Notes under the pieces: model-generated
The model's database searches: none
What the model saw: only the letters and a program-made list of their open reading frames with translations
Told to the model about the DNA's origin: nothing
Shown here: one piece after another, positions 37,201 through 45,850 of the stretch
How the letters are laid out: the number at the start of each line of letters is the position of its first letter
Numbering within the stretch: the first letter of the stretch is position 1
Source of the DNA: CAWFGW01 sp963815495
GTDB lineage: Bacteria; Bacteroidota; Bacteroidia; Cytophagales; JAAEPT01
NCBI GenBank assembly: GCA_963815495.1
Contig: CAWFGW010000013.1
Span: 139,781 to 203,780 of the forward strand
DNA length: 64,000 nt
Direction: 5' to 3'
Made by a program: the position numbers and the translations under genes

Positions 37201-37395
37201 GCAATTTCTTTGACTTATGGAGTAATGTTCGGTACTTTTTTTGTGTTATTATATTTCCCTACACTTATTTTAACACTTAATGATGCTAAGAGATGGTTTT
37301 GGTCTTACTGGGAGGGATATAAAATTAAGTCCGAAAAAGCTGAGCCCGCATATCGTGAAAACATCCGATTAAAAGAACAAGCAGAAGAAGGTTGA
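34231..37395 (+). CDS. RND efflux transporter permease (AcrB/HAE1 type)
   Basis: 1054 residues, a proton-driven inner-membrane pump. The start is GTG at 34231, directly following the adaptor stop. Two large periplasmic loops lie between TM1/TM2 and TM7/TM8, with 12 predicted helices. The TM4 motif GILVDDGIVISENVY (proton-relay Asp pair) is present, as is the paired half GVIINDAVVFLDKY in the C-terminal half. FFVRYPIWANVLIILICFLG at the N-terminus and IQVVYPGASPEEVEQ-type porter sequence are typical. The substrate is unknown. Likely secretes hydrophobic compounds together with its neighbours. Confidence 0.95.
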   Translation: MRPIVSFFVRYPIWANVLIILICFLGFMSMKGIKRSYFPERNTNNIAVQVIYPGASPEEVEQGITLKIENAVKSLEKVEEVNSTSSENVAIVVIGRKQRFSIDEMLTDVKNAIDQINSFPEGAEKPIVFKLLPKNTVMQLTLSSNADILDLRDLAIKVKNDFLNSRVISQLKMDGMPEVEMAVEVRKMELDRYQMTINEIVDAIKYSNVDVSGGTIKTGKEELLIRSKGKELDAEHIENIVVRTSSSAGILKIKDLADVRFQLAESPNKRYFNGQRAIGFTIEKLAEEDIILITDYLKEYITQFNKLNTEAQIDIIEDSSIPLNEQLKILTENGVMGLVLVMISLGIFLNLRLAFWVAMGIPVSFLGMIIVGYIMGVTINQISLFGMILVIGILVDDGIVISENVYMHLEKGKSPLRAAVDGLMEVLPSVFISVFTTIIAFVGLFFIEGYIGDFIKEIAIIVIACLTVSLLEAMFILPAHLSSKSTLGKQTKFIIAVNQGVNYVKNKLYSRALRFVIHWRTLIALAVPIITFGLIFGLIQGGQLNFSLFPFLDSDKLTLELVMQQGTDEQITEKRLQRCEAAIWRVNEQIKKEREDTTDIIVSTSLAVGGNSIEKGAHAGEIVIKLQNEAERDYSSKRISAKIRKEIGDIEDVTKFTLEGKTFFGKPVVIGLMSPNTKELYAAKDELKAQLKALPELKDVIDNDIEGKKELNITLKPKAKYLGLTIGDVSLQVRNAFFGKEAQRIQRNEDDVKIVVRYPKEDRASFSDLNSMQIVTPTGLKVPFREIASYEIERGIVTIAHHAGQREIKIEASQVDPDKSLDNLLEKINTEILPPILDKYPSISIVKGGQEREQQKFNDSKNRVIIIVVICIYLVMSLAFRSWSQPIIILIMIPFGVASAYLGHFIHDQSIVIMSQFGLIGLCGVIINDAVVFLDKYNTQIKLGQSVKQAVYNAGKSRFRAIMLTSITTVVGLYPLIFEKSNEAKFLVPMAISLTYGVMFGTFFVLLYFPTLILTLNDAKRWFWSYWEGYKIKSEKAEPAYRENIRLKEQAEEG

Positions 37396-38744
37396 TAAAA
37401 CACATTACCATATCGCTAGGGTTGTTGCTTACCTCGTTAGGCTTTGCGCAAGAAAATCTTTCATTGTCTGATGCTATTCAGTTGGGCTTGGAAAATAATT
37501 TTCAAATCAAAATAGCTGATTTAGCCACTGATGTTGCAGAAATGAACAACACCTATTCTGAGGCTGGTGGTGGACCAACCATTTCACTTACCGTGCAACA
37601 GAATCAAGTTTTCTTAGATAACAATAACCCCGCTTCCTTTATCAATGGAAAACTCTTAACCGCAAGCACCATCCCGGTGTTAAATGCCCGATGGGTTTTG
37701 TTTAATGGATATAGAATTCAAGTTTCAAAACAACAACTAGAAATTTTAGAAGCACAATCCAATGAAAATGCCTCTATCGTTGTTGAAAATGTGGTGCAAG
37801 CAATCATCTTGTCTTATTATCGCTGTTTAGTGGAGCAAAAAAAGCTATCAGTAGTTTCCTCCTTGCTTGAAAACTCTAAGGAACAACTCGACTTGGCTCA
37901 AGAAAAACAAGAATTAGGTGTGCTTACTACCTTCGATTTATTACAAATAGAAAATGCACACTTGGATGACTCCACACGGTTTTTGCTTTCAAAAATCAAC
38001 TATGATAATTCTGTTCGCAATTTAAACTTGGTGCTGGGTGCACCCGTTGACAGTCAGTATGTTTTTGTGGACTCGTTAACCAAAGCACCTGAGGTGGCTC
38101 CTGTAGCAGATATTGAAACTAAGATGTTAGCGGATAACCACACCTTAAAAAAAGAATATTTGAATACTCAGTTGATTCAAAACCAAAGTAAACTTCAAAA
38201 AAGCGCTTTATACCCTTTGGTATACCTTGATGCAGGTGTTGGTGGTAACTTGTCGGTTTTAGCTCCTTTTGGGAGTTTGTTGACTCTAATCCAAGATGAG
38301 CAAAATACTACGGCACGTGTAGGTTTGGGAAGAAGTTACCAGGGATATGTCAATTTCACCTTAGCATGGAATCTTTTTGATGGGAACAAGAGCCAACGCA
38401 ATGTTAAGGAGGCGATTATGAACCTTGAAGCAACAGAATATAAAATTGAAGATATGAAACGCACCATGAGCAGTGATTTGAAAAAGTCGTACGCTGTTTA
38501 TGAAACACAACAACAAATTTCTGCTGTAAGCGAACGGAAAAAATCGACTAGTAAACTCAATAGTGAGCTAAGCACCGAACGATGGGAAAACGGGATTTTA
38601 AATTCGTTTGACTACCGCATGATTCAACTGGACTACCTGAATAGCGAACTCCAACTAATGGAAAGTTTTTACAACCAATGGGCAAACTACCTCGAAATTA
38701 GCCGTATGACGGGAGGGATTTTAAAGGAGTTGGAGATAGAATAA
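37392..38744 (+). CDS. TolC-family outer-membrane efflux channel
   Basis: 450 residues. The start TTG at 37392 overlaps the pump's stop (TTGA), which couples their translation. A signal peptide (IKHITISLGLLLTSLGFAQ) precedes ENLSLSDAIQLGLENNFQIK, the standard TolC start. The two-fold repeat of long helices and beta-hairpins is visible, with SYYRCLVEQKKLSVVSSLLE and LGVLTTFDLLQIENAHLDDS in the first half and LAWNLFDGNKSQRNVKEAIM in the second. It completes the adaptor-pump-channel operon. There is no clear terminator; the LRR pseudogene converges 7 bases beyond. Confidence 0.93.
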   Translation: MIKHITISLGLLLTSLGFAQENLSLSDAIQLGLENNFQIKIADLATDVAEMNNTYSEAGGGPTISLTVQQNQVFLDNNNPASFINGKLLTASTIPVLNARWVLFNGYRIQVSKQQLEILEAQSNENASIVVENVVQAIILSYYRCLVEQKKLSVVSSLLENSKEQLDLAQEKQELGVLTTFDLLQIENAHLDDSTRFLLSKINYDNSVRNLNLVLGAPVDSQYVFVDSLTKAPEVAPVADIETKMLADNHTLKKEYLNTQLIQNQSKLQKSALYPLVYLDAGVGGNLSVLAPFGSLLTLIQDEQNTTARVGLGRSYQGYVNFTLAWNLFDGNKSQRNVKEAIMNLEATEYKIEDMKRTMSSDLKKSYAVYETQQQISAVSERKKSTSKLNSELSTERWENGILNSFDYRMIQLDYLNSELQLMESFYNQWANYLEISRMTGGILKELEIE

Positions 38745-38751
38745 GCAAAGT

Positions 38752-39900
38752 TTACTGTCTCCAAATTTTTTCTTTAGAACCATCACTATAAACTTCTATC
38801 AATAAACCAGTACTGTTTTCGTCAACTTCACGGCCTTGTAAATCAACTGTTTTTATAAGATCCTTGTTGAAAGAAGGGTTGTTATCAAGGTTTGTTACTA
38901 GAGAACATTTATCTAAGCCTGTAGCACATTCGGTACTTATTTGTGTGTTTTCTTCCCTGTCCAAGTAACCAAAACTTTGACTTGTCTCTATACAAACTGT
39001 TGTAAGACTGTCATTACCACGAGCATCTAAGTAAAGATTTTCTGCGTTTCCTTTTAGGTCTAATGACTTAAGATTACAGTTGTAACATTCAAAAGCATTA
39101 AAATCAGGTAAACAACTTACATCTACTTGAGTTAGTGGATTGTGGTTTGCGAGTATATACACGACCTTTAGGTTATCAGAAAAATCGAAGGAGGTAAATA
39201 AATTAGAATAAATATCAATTTCTGTCAGTTCGGGATTGTTACTTAAATCAAGATTGGTAAGTTGATTACCGCCACAATCAATAAATCGCAGCTTCTTGTT
39301 TTTTGTAAGATCTAATTTTTTTAGACTATTGCCGTTACACACAAACCAAATTAAATTTTCAAGAGTAGACACATCTAACCATTCTAATTGACAGGATGTA
39401 GCTGTAATATCCTTAATACTTGGATTAGGGTATAAGTCTAGTTTTTTTAATGGGTTATCACTACAGATAAGAGTTAGTAGTGAATCCATAGTCCCAATTC
39501 GTAAGTCATTTATTTAATTTACTTCACAATTCAAGTATTTTAAATTAACTAAGCTTTCTATACCTAATGTTGAAATTTCGTTATAAGCGCAATTCAAACG
39601 TGTCATTTTTTGATTGCCTAAATTTAAATACAATAGCGAGTTATTACTGCAGTTTAGTTCAGCTAAATTGATAAAAGCTTCGATACCATTAAGTGATTGA
39701 ATGTCTTTACTGCTAACATCAAGTTTAGTTATCAATACAGCTTCACTTACCTCAATCTCCCCATTGTTATTTAAATCAATTTTAGGGACATAGTTTATTA
39801 AGGCATTTTTGAAATTTAGATCAGTAAATGTTATTATTTGAGCAGTAGCTGAATAAACAAATGCTGTTAGAGTAAGAAATGGGAGTAATAGTGCTTTCAT
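38752..39900 (-). pseudogene. Secreted leucine-rich-repeat protein gene with one in-frame stop
   Basis: A signal peptide (MKALLLPFLTLTAFVYSATAQ) starts at 39900, then FTDLNFKNALINYVPKIDLN and LRR units of the 'LNCSNNSL..LNL' type continue to a TAA at 39514-39516. The same frame then goes straight on without another stop: INDLRIGTMDSLLTLICSDN continues the LRR phase perfectly. More repeats follow, and a C-terminus VDLQGREVDENSTGLLIEVY ending in Arg-Gln that resembles one form of T9SS sorting domain. One changed base (for example AAA or CAA to TAA) would explain it. Read through, the protein would be about 382 residues. Whether the stop is real is not decidable here. Confidence 0.75.
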
Positions 39901-39996
39901 AATTGTTACTTTACCAGTAAAGATAGCGTTACTAAAATTAAATGCTAGATTAAATCACATAAACAATTAATTTAGAAAGTCCGTTATAAGCCCAGT

Positions 39997-41544
39997 ATGA
40001 AAACTGAATTCTCTCGCCAAACTCGCCAACAATGGTTCGACAACCTAGAAGCTGACTCCTATGATTTAATCGTGATTGGTGGAGGGATTACAGGTGCAGG
40101 AATTTTATTGGACGCCACCTCCCGAGGCATGAAAACACTTTTAGTGGAAATGCAAGATTATGGTGCTGGCACCTCTAGTCGCTCCACTAAACTAGTGCAT
40201 GGGGGTATTCGCTACCTCAAGCAAAAAGATTTTAAATTGGTTGCCGAGGTGGGCAAAGAACGAGCTGTCGTGCGTAACAATGCTCGACACCTTGTACACC
40301 CCATTCCCGTTATGGTGCCTATATACAAGGGTGGTTCTATGAAAAAATGGGAACTCCGATTAGGCATGTGGCTTTTTGAATGGCTCGTACGAATTCAAGA
40401 GAAATTTTTATCGAAAAGCTACAATAAAACTGAAACCTTGAAGCGTGAACCAACACTGAATCCCGAACACCTAGTTGGCTCCGTAAAGTATTTTGAAAAC
40501 CGAACGGACGATGCGCGACTGACCTTAGAAAATATCAAAACAGCGGTAGAGCTGGGTGCAAAAGCTCTCAACTATGTGAAAGCAGAAGAGTTTGTTTTTG
40601 ATGCTGAACAAAAAATTGCTGGCGCTAAGGTGGTTGACCAATTGACTGGTGAAAGCCAAACAGTGAAAGCCAAAAACATCATAAGTGCTGCGGGTCCTTG
40701 GGTAGATGATGTGCGTGAGCGTGATGATGTAAGTGCAGAGCATAAATTAGTATTAACCAAAGGCGTGCATTTAGTATTTAAAAATGAACGACTCCCTATT
40801 AACAATGCCGTGTATTTTGACACCCACGATAACCGTATGGCTTTTGCGGTACCAGCTGGTGACATCACCTATTTAGGTACCACTGATACTTTTTATAAGG
40901 GAGACCTCGCAGATCCTGATGTTACAGAAGAAGATATTTCTTATTTACTAAAATCGGTGAACCTCAAATTCCCTTCCTTACATCTTACCAACGAAGATAT
41001 TATTTCTACATGGTCTGGTTTGCGGCCTTTGATTAATGAAGAAGGAAAACAACCATCAGAGATTTCCAGAAAAGAGGAGGTATTTATTGCGGATTCGGGT
41101 TTGATTTCTATAGCAGGAGGTAAATTAACAGGTTATAGAAAAATGGCTGAAAAGGCTACAGATTTAGTGGCTCAGCGAATGAAGAATAATACTCCGTGTA
41201 ACACTGCAAACATTAATTTAGTGGGTGGACAAGCTGACAATGAAGCTCATTTTTATGAATTAGAAGCTGAAGCTTTGCGTAACGCTTTAAAACTTGGATT
41301 GGCTAAAAAAGAAGCATTATGGCTACTTTCCAAATATGGGACGGATACTTTTTCAGTTTTAAATTATGAAGGGACTACGAACACCACTTTACCCACTTAT
41401 TTAGCCATGGCATTATCCTATTCCAGAAAATATGAAATGGTGATGACTGAAGATGATTTCACAACGCGTAGATCAAGCTTTTCGTTTTTTGAGCCCGATA
41501 AAAAAGTAAAATACGGTCCTGTCATCAACGACTTGTTAAAGTAG
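39997..41544 (+). CDS. glpD: Aerobic glycerol-3-phosphate dehydrogenase (FAD)
   Basis: 515 residues, oxidises sn-glycerol-3-phosphate to dihydroxyacetone phosphate and feeds electrons to quinone at the inner membrane. The N-terminal FAD fingerprint is DLIVIGGGITGAGILLDATS. Next come GTSSRSTKLVHGGIRYLKQK DF, a family signature, DARLTLENIKTAVELGA, and the conserved AAGPWVDDV. DTFYKGDLADPDVTEEDI and WSGLRPLI follow, and a C-terminal DAO_C domain. Length matches. The convergent metalloprotease gene ends one base beyond its stop. It could use the product of the glycerophosphodiesterase at 4733. Confidence 0.94.
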   Translation: MKTEFSRQTRQQWFDNLEADSYDLIVIGGGITGAGILLDATSRGMKTLLVEMQDYGAGTSSRSTKLVHGGIRYLKQKDFKLVAEVGKERAVVRNNARHLVHPIPVMVPIYKGGSMKKWELRLGMWLFEWLVRIQEKFLSKSYNKTETLKREPTLNPEHLVGSVKYFENRTDDARLTLENIKTAVELGAKALNYVKAEEFVFDAEQKIAGAKVVDQLTGESQTVKAKNIISAAGPWVDDVRERDDVSAEHKLVLTKGVHLVFKNERLPINNAVYFDTHDNRMAFAVPAGDITYLGTTDTFYKGDLADPDVTEEDISYLLKSVNLKFPSLHLTNEDIISTWSGLRPLINEEGKQPSEISRKEEVFIADSGLISIAGGKLTGYRKMAEKATDLVAQRMKNNTPCNTANINLVGGQADNEAHFYELEAEALRNALKLGLAKKEALWLLSKYGTDTFSVLNYEGTTNTTLPTYLAMALSYSRKYEMVMTEDDFTTRRSSFSFFEPDKKVKYGPVINDLLK

Positions 41545-41545
41545 T

Positions 41546-44500
41546 CTATAGCTTAACAAACTTGCCTCTTTGGGGCAGACCTTGGTTTGAAAGCACATAA
41601 AAATAAACACCTGATTTAAGGGCTATCGTGTCAAAGTGGTGGTGGGTCGTTTCACCTACTAATTGTCCAAAGCTATCATAAATTTTAATCAAGCTATTAT
41701 CAGACTTGCCCTCAAACTCTATGACGCCAGTGGTAGGGTTAGGAAAAACAGAGATGCTGTTTTTTACTTCTTGGTCTATAACGGTTACAGGTTTACCTGC
41801 ACAAATTTCTAACTCCCAACTTGTAAGTGTTCCAGCATCCATATCTTCAAATTCATCTCGAATGTATAGTATCCAGTCTCCTTGTGCACCCTCGCCAACA
41901 AATCCGGCTAACGGTTCAATGGGAAGGTGGATTAGTCCATCTGTTGGTGGACATGGTGGAAATCCTGCAGTAGAAGCATCGTCAAACCCCATATTAAAGT
42001 CTTCACCAGAATTACCATCACACACATCAGCAAGTAATTTCACACTTTTACTTGAGGGTGATTCTAGATAAAATAATAAATCACTCGTGTATTCATGAAC
42101 CCCTTTGATGGATTTAACATTCACATCGGTAACTAATCCAGTAAGTGTAGAACTTATGGTGGAGGAAAACAGCCTGGTTCCATTCGGCAAAGGAACTGGT
42201 GTGTCATTTTTAACTGTTTGACAAACTGTATTAACAGTAGTAAACTGATAAGGAGTCGTGTAATCAGATGATCCACAATTATTCATTCCCTTTACACGCC
42301 AGAAATAAGTAGTGTTAGCAACAAGTGTGTTTTTATACTCCCATTCATTTGAGGTAATGTTTTTATACACCTCTTTCGTTTCGAAAGAACTTTCAGTACT
42401 CAATTCCAATACATAATCATCCGCATCAACAAAAGCTTGCCATTTAAAAACAGGTCGCAAACCAGTACCGATTTCATTATTTTCTGGTAATTGTAATTCT
42501 TTAGCATTTAATTGATTTTCCACATGCGTTCGCAAGCTTATTTCTTGTTGCCGTGTGAGACTTGAGGAAGTTGCAACCACCATCACTTCGTAATTGTCTG
42601 AAACATGTCCGTTTTGAACCTTCAATATCAATTTTGTTGAATCACTAATATTCAACTCATCATCAGTAAAGTAATAACTTAAACCACTTGGTAAGTTGTT
42701 TACAGTCAAATTTACGTTTTCATTAAAGTCTGAAAAGCGTGTTAAAGATATTGCATAGACAAAAGAGTCTGGCGGACAAATATCTTGAAATTGTGGCGAA
42801 ATGTTTAAGGCAAAGCTTGGTGTTGTGGGAGCTGTTATATTAAAGTTGACTGTATTGATGTTATAAAACACATTGTCAACAGCTTCCACTTTAATGCGTG
42901 CTGCGGAGGTTAAGGTATTGGGAATGGTGACATCTGCCTTTCCATCATTTGGGGTGTTTTCAAGCAATGTAATCGGATAAGTGTATCCCCCATCTGTAGA
43001 TAGCAACAGTCTTACAAAACTACAATTCACAGGGGAAGCATTCGTGTTAGATACATCCCAAGTAACCTCTATAATTTCGTTGACCTCATAGCTTGAAGGG
43101 GTTGTTTGTGAGGTCACTACAAAAGGCCCGGCTTGATCGGTTGATTTAAAAGCTACCTGTGCATCATTTACACCACCACCTTCAGGGTGGTTATCGCGCA
43201 CCGTCAATCGAAAGGTTAAATCCCGTGAATAAGTCGGGAGCAACTCACCAAAGGTACTTTGACCTGTCACGACACTCTCCAGTTGTGGAAAATAGCGACT
43301 TGGAGAAAATGATGGAATAAAGGATCTAAAAAGCGGTGCATTATCTTGCGGAGAAGTAGGTGCGCCAAATGGTCCTAAGTCATACTCTTCCCAACAATAG
43401 GTCAAGAACGAATCTTCATTATCAGTTGCGGAACCAGTCAATTTAAAAGGAGTAGAAATAGGAATGAAAAAACCACTTTCGGGCACGGTCACCTTTGGGG
43501 GAGTATTCTCTAACAGTGTTACCGTGCCACACGTACTTCCTTTCCCATTGATATAAGTCACAATTTCATCAATACTATGCGTATGGAAATAAGCATCACT
43601 TTGTTGTTGTAGGTTATGGGGTTCGCAAATTCCAGCATAGGCCATAATTGTCGACCCACTACCAGGTTCATATGCGGCAAATTCCCAACCCGTACCAGAG
43701 CAACTTTCTTGATCCGAATTAAAGGTATGCTCAGCCCCAAATTGGTGACCCAATTCATGTGCGACAAAATCAATGTCAAATGGATCACCTATAGGGTTGG
43801 AAGAACCAGTAACGCCACTACCTTTTAATGGTCCACACACTGAAGCCAATTGAGCAATCCCACCGCCACCAGTAGAGAAGACGTGTCCAATGTCGTAATT
43901 AGCTGCACCGATAAGCTCGTCAAGTTGTATTTGTACTTCATCAATCAATTGATTGGAGTTATTATCAACATAAGGGTCTGTTGCCGGGTTAGTAAAGAGA
44001 AGATCTCCTATATTAGGAATGAGTTCAAGCCGAACGGCTAAATCATTTTCAAAAACTTCGTTTACTCGGTTGATTGAAGTAACAATGGCCGATAAAGCCA
44101 ATGCCTTGGTGCCTCCATGATAGGCGGCATATTCACCCGTACAGGAAACTGCCAAACGGTAGGTGCGCAATTTCCCTCCGTTAGCTTTCTGAGCTCTTCT
44201 TGTTTTTAGGGCTGGTGGACTAGCTGCTTCAATTAACTTTCGAGGCTCTAGTTCAGTGTAGCTCTGCTTATTTGCTGTTTTGTAATTCTTTTCATCAAAG
44301 ACAATTAGTTCATTTATATTTTCTAAGGAGTGGATGAAATAACTTTCTGTAGGTGACTTTACCCATGCGAACAACCCCTTTTCATTGAAGTCGATTCTTA
44401 TTTTCTTTTTAGAATCTGTAATAGCATAACCTCTAAAGGATAAGATAGAAGGAAACTGTTTTTGAAGTGCTGGAGAGAGCGTTTGGCTATTAATTAAATT

Positions 44501-44698
44501 GAATTCATCAATTTCTCCTATTCGATTGGGTAGTACAATTTTTTGCTCTAGTGTTACTGCTTTTAAAACTGTCTCCAGATTAAATAAATAATAATCAGCA
44601 GTAGTTAAAAAAGCATAGTTTTGAATGGATTTTATAGGTTTTTGAGCATTTGAAAAATAGCTCACAAATAGAAAGAGAGGAAGTATACGTAACCACAT
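41546..44698 (-). CDS. Secreted reprolysin-type zinc metalloprotease with P domain and T9SS sorting signal
   Basis: 1050 residues, signal peptide MWLRILPLFLFVSYFSNAQ. A propeptide-like part is followed by a metzincin domain (about 180-400): zinc motif HELGHQFGAEHTF near residue 313 and Met-turn STIMAYAG. After it come Ig-like regions, a fibronectin type III domain (about 740-825, FVDADDYVLELSTESSF) and a proprotein-convertase P domain (about 840-965, DLLFYLESPSSKSVKLLADV). The C-terminus VFPNPTTGVIEFEG ... LKSGVYFYVL is a type A T9SS sorting domain, so it is secreted or surface-bound via GldJ-dependent machinery. It probably degrades extracellular protein; substrate preference is unknown. Confidence 0.92.
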   Translation of the reverse strand: MWLRILPLFLFVSYFSNAQKPIKSIQNYAFLTTADYYLFNLETVLKAVTLEQKIVLPNRIGEIDEFNLINSQTLSPALQKQFPSILSFRGYAITDSKKKIRIDFNEKGLFAWVKSPTESYFIHSLENINELIVFDEKNYKTANKQSYTELEPRKLIEAASPPALKTRRAQKANGGKLRTYRLAVSCTGEYAAYHGGTKALALSAIVTSINRVNEVFENDLAVRLELIPNIGDLLFTNPATDPYVDNNSNQLIDEVQIQLDELIGAANYDIGHVFSTGGGGIAQLASVCGPLKGSGVTGSSNPIGDPFDIDFVAHELGHQFGAEHTFNSDQESCSGTGWEFAAYEPGSGSTIMAYAGICEPHNLQQQSDAYFHTHSIDEIVTYINGKGSTCGTVTLLENTPPKVTVPESGFFIPISTPFKLTGSATDNEDSFLTYCWEEYDLGPFGAPTSPQDNAPLFRSFIPSFSPSRYFPQLESVVTGQSTFGELLPTYSRDLTFRLTVRDNHPEGGGVNDAQVAFKSTDQAGPFVVTSQTTPSSYEVNEIIEVTWDVSNTNASPVNCSFVRLLLSTDGGYTYPITLLENTPNDGKADVTIPNTLTSAARIKVEAVDNVFYNINTVNFNITAPTTPSFALNISPQFQDICPPDSFVYAISLTRFSDFNENVNLTVNNLPSGLSYYFTDDELNISDSTKLILKVQNGHVSDNYEVMVVATSSSLTRQQEISLRTHVENQLNAKELQLPENNEIGTGLRPVFKWQAFVDADDYVLELSTESSFETKEVYKNITSNEWEYKNTLVANTTYFWRVKGMNNCGSSDYTTPYQFTTVNTVCQTVKNDTPVPLPNGTRLFSSTISSTLTGLVTDVNVKSIKGVHEYTSDLLFYLESPSSKSVKLLADVCDGNSGEDFNMGFDDASTAGFPPCPPTDGLIHLPIEPLAGFVGEGAQGDWILYIRDEFEDMDAGTLTSWELEICAGKPVTVIDQEVKNSISVFPNPTTGVIEFEGKSDNSLIKIYDSFGQLVGETTHHHFDTIALKSGVYFYVLSNQGLPQRGKFVKL

Positions 44699-44796
44699 TC
44701 ACTCAAAATAGTTAAAGCTTTTGATGTCTCATAGAAAAAAGCGTTGAAAAGAAACAAGCTTTCAAAAACAAGATTCCGTATCTTCACACCTTACTG

Positions 44797-45849
44797 ATGA
44801 GCAAAAAACAATTACTTGGAATTTTTGTAGCAATTGCTGCCATTGCTGCCTTCATCAAGTTCAGACAATCACAAGCCGAACAACTGAACTACAAGGGCAT
44901 TAAGTATTATCAGGTTTATTCACTTAATAAACCCGACACCTTGTTTTTTTGTGAAGAACGGGTTCCCGCAGACCTTAGCCATGTAGAAGAAAAATTTGGC
45001 AAGGAGATGTATCATTACAATTATCTCCGTAGGAAAACTAACATCATCATCAAACGGGTGAATTATTGGTTTCCCGTGATTGAAAAAATCTTAGCGCAAC
45101 ATAATATCCCCGATGATTTTAAATACTTAGCGGTAGTTGAGAGTGGTTTATCTAATGCGATTTCTCCCAAAGGGGCAGCTGGTTTTTGGCAGTTCATTCC
45201 CTCTACGGCAAGAAGAATGGGTTTAACTGTTAACGAGGAAATAGATGAACGGTATGATCCAATTAAAGCAACCCATGCGGCCTGTAAATATTTAAAAAGG
45301 GCACATAAACAATTAGGTAACTGGACCAACGTAGCCGCGTCTTATAACATGGGTGTTAGTGGAATAAAAAGACAGTTGAAAGTGCAGCGGAAGAAAAGTT
45401 ATTACAACCTGAATCTTAATAAAGAAACGGGACAATATGTATATCGAATAGTGGCACTTAAAGAGATTATTGAACATCAACAGAAGTACGGTTTCAACCC
45501 TGCTAAAATTGGATTTCCCGCGCATAAAAAAATGAAGGTAACTGCTTCTATTCCTAATCTTTCTGTTTTTGCTAAAAACCAAAATATAAGTTTAGATGAT
45601 TTAAAAGAATATAACCCTTGGCTAGTCGGTAATTCATTGACACTGAGTGAAAAAAATTACACCTTGAAAATTCCTTTGAAAAAGAAAAATACACCGAAGG
45701 AACAAAGCAACGCGAAAGTTGTTCTTGATAGTGTGAAGCCTACTCATTTTACAAAAGACAGCATTAAAGAAGCAGTGGAAAAAGCCGAGCATAATGAGAA
45801 AAGCGAGCTATATTTGAAGAAAGTTAAAAAAGATACCAGCAGATCATAA
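44797..45849 (+). CDS. MltD-like membrane-bound lytic murein transglycosylase
   Basis: 350 residues. An N-terminal hydrophobic segment (QLLGIFVAIAAIAAFIKF) acts as anchor or signal. The SLT domain spans about 85-210, with the catalytic Glu in YLAVVESGLSNAISPKGAAG and then FWQFIPSTARRMGLTVNEEI DERYDP and AASYNMGVSGI. A LysM-like peptidoglycan-binding part is near 240-300 (FAKNQNISLDDLKEYNPWL). The C-terminal 45 residues are highly charged (Lys/Glu) and look disordered. It cleaves glycan strands to 1,6-anhydro ends in the periplasm. Its stop is followed by the uvrA ATG after one base, suggesting cotranscription. Confidence 0.88.
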   Translation: MSKKQLLGIFVAIAAIAAFIKFRQSQAEQLNYKGIKYYQVYSLNKPDTLFFCEERVPADLSHVEEKFGKEMYHYNYLRRKTNIIIKRVNYWFPVIEKILAQHNIPDDFKYLAVVESGLSNAISPKGAAGFWQFIPSTARRMGLTVNEEIDERYDPIKATHAACKYLKRAHKQLGNWTNVAASYNMGVSGIKRQLKVQRKKSYYNLNLNKETGQYVYRIVALKEIIEHQQKYGFNPAKIGFPAHKKMKVTASIPNLSVFAKNQNISLDDLKEYNPWLVGNSLTLSEKNYTLKIPLKKKNTPKEQSNAKVVLDSVKPTHFTKDSIKEAVEKAEHNEKSELYLKKVKKDTSRS

Positions 45850-45850
45850 C

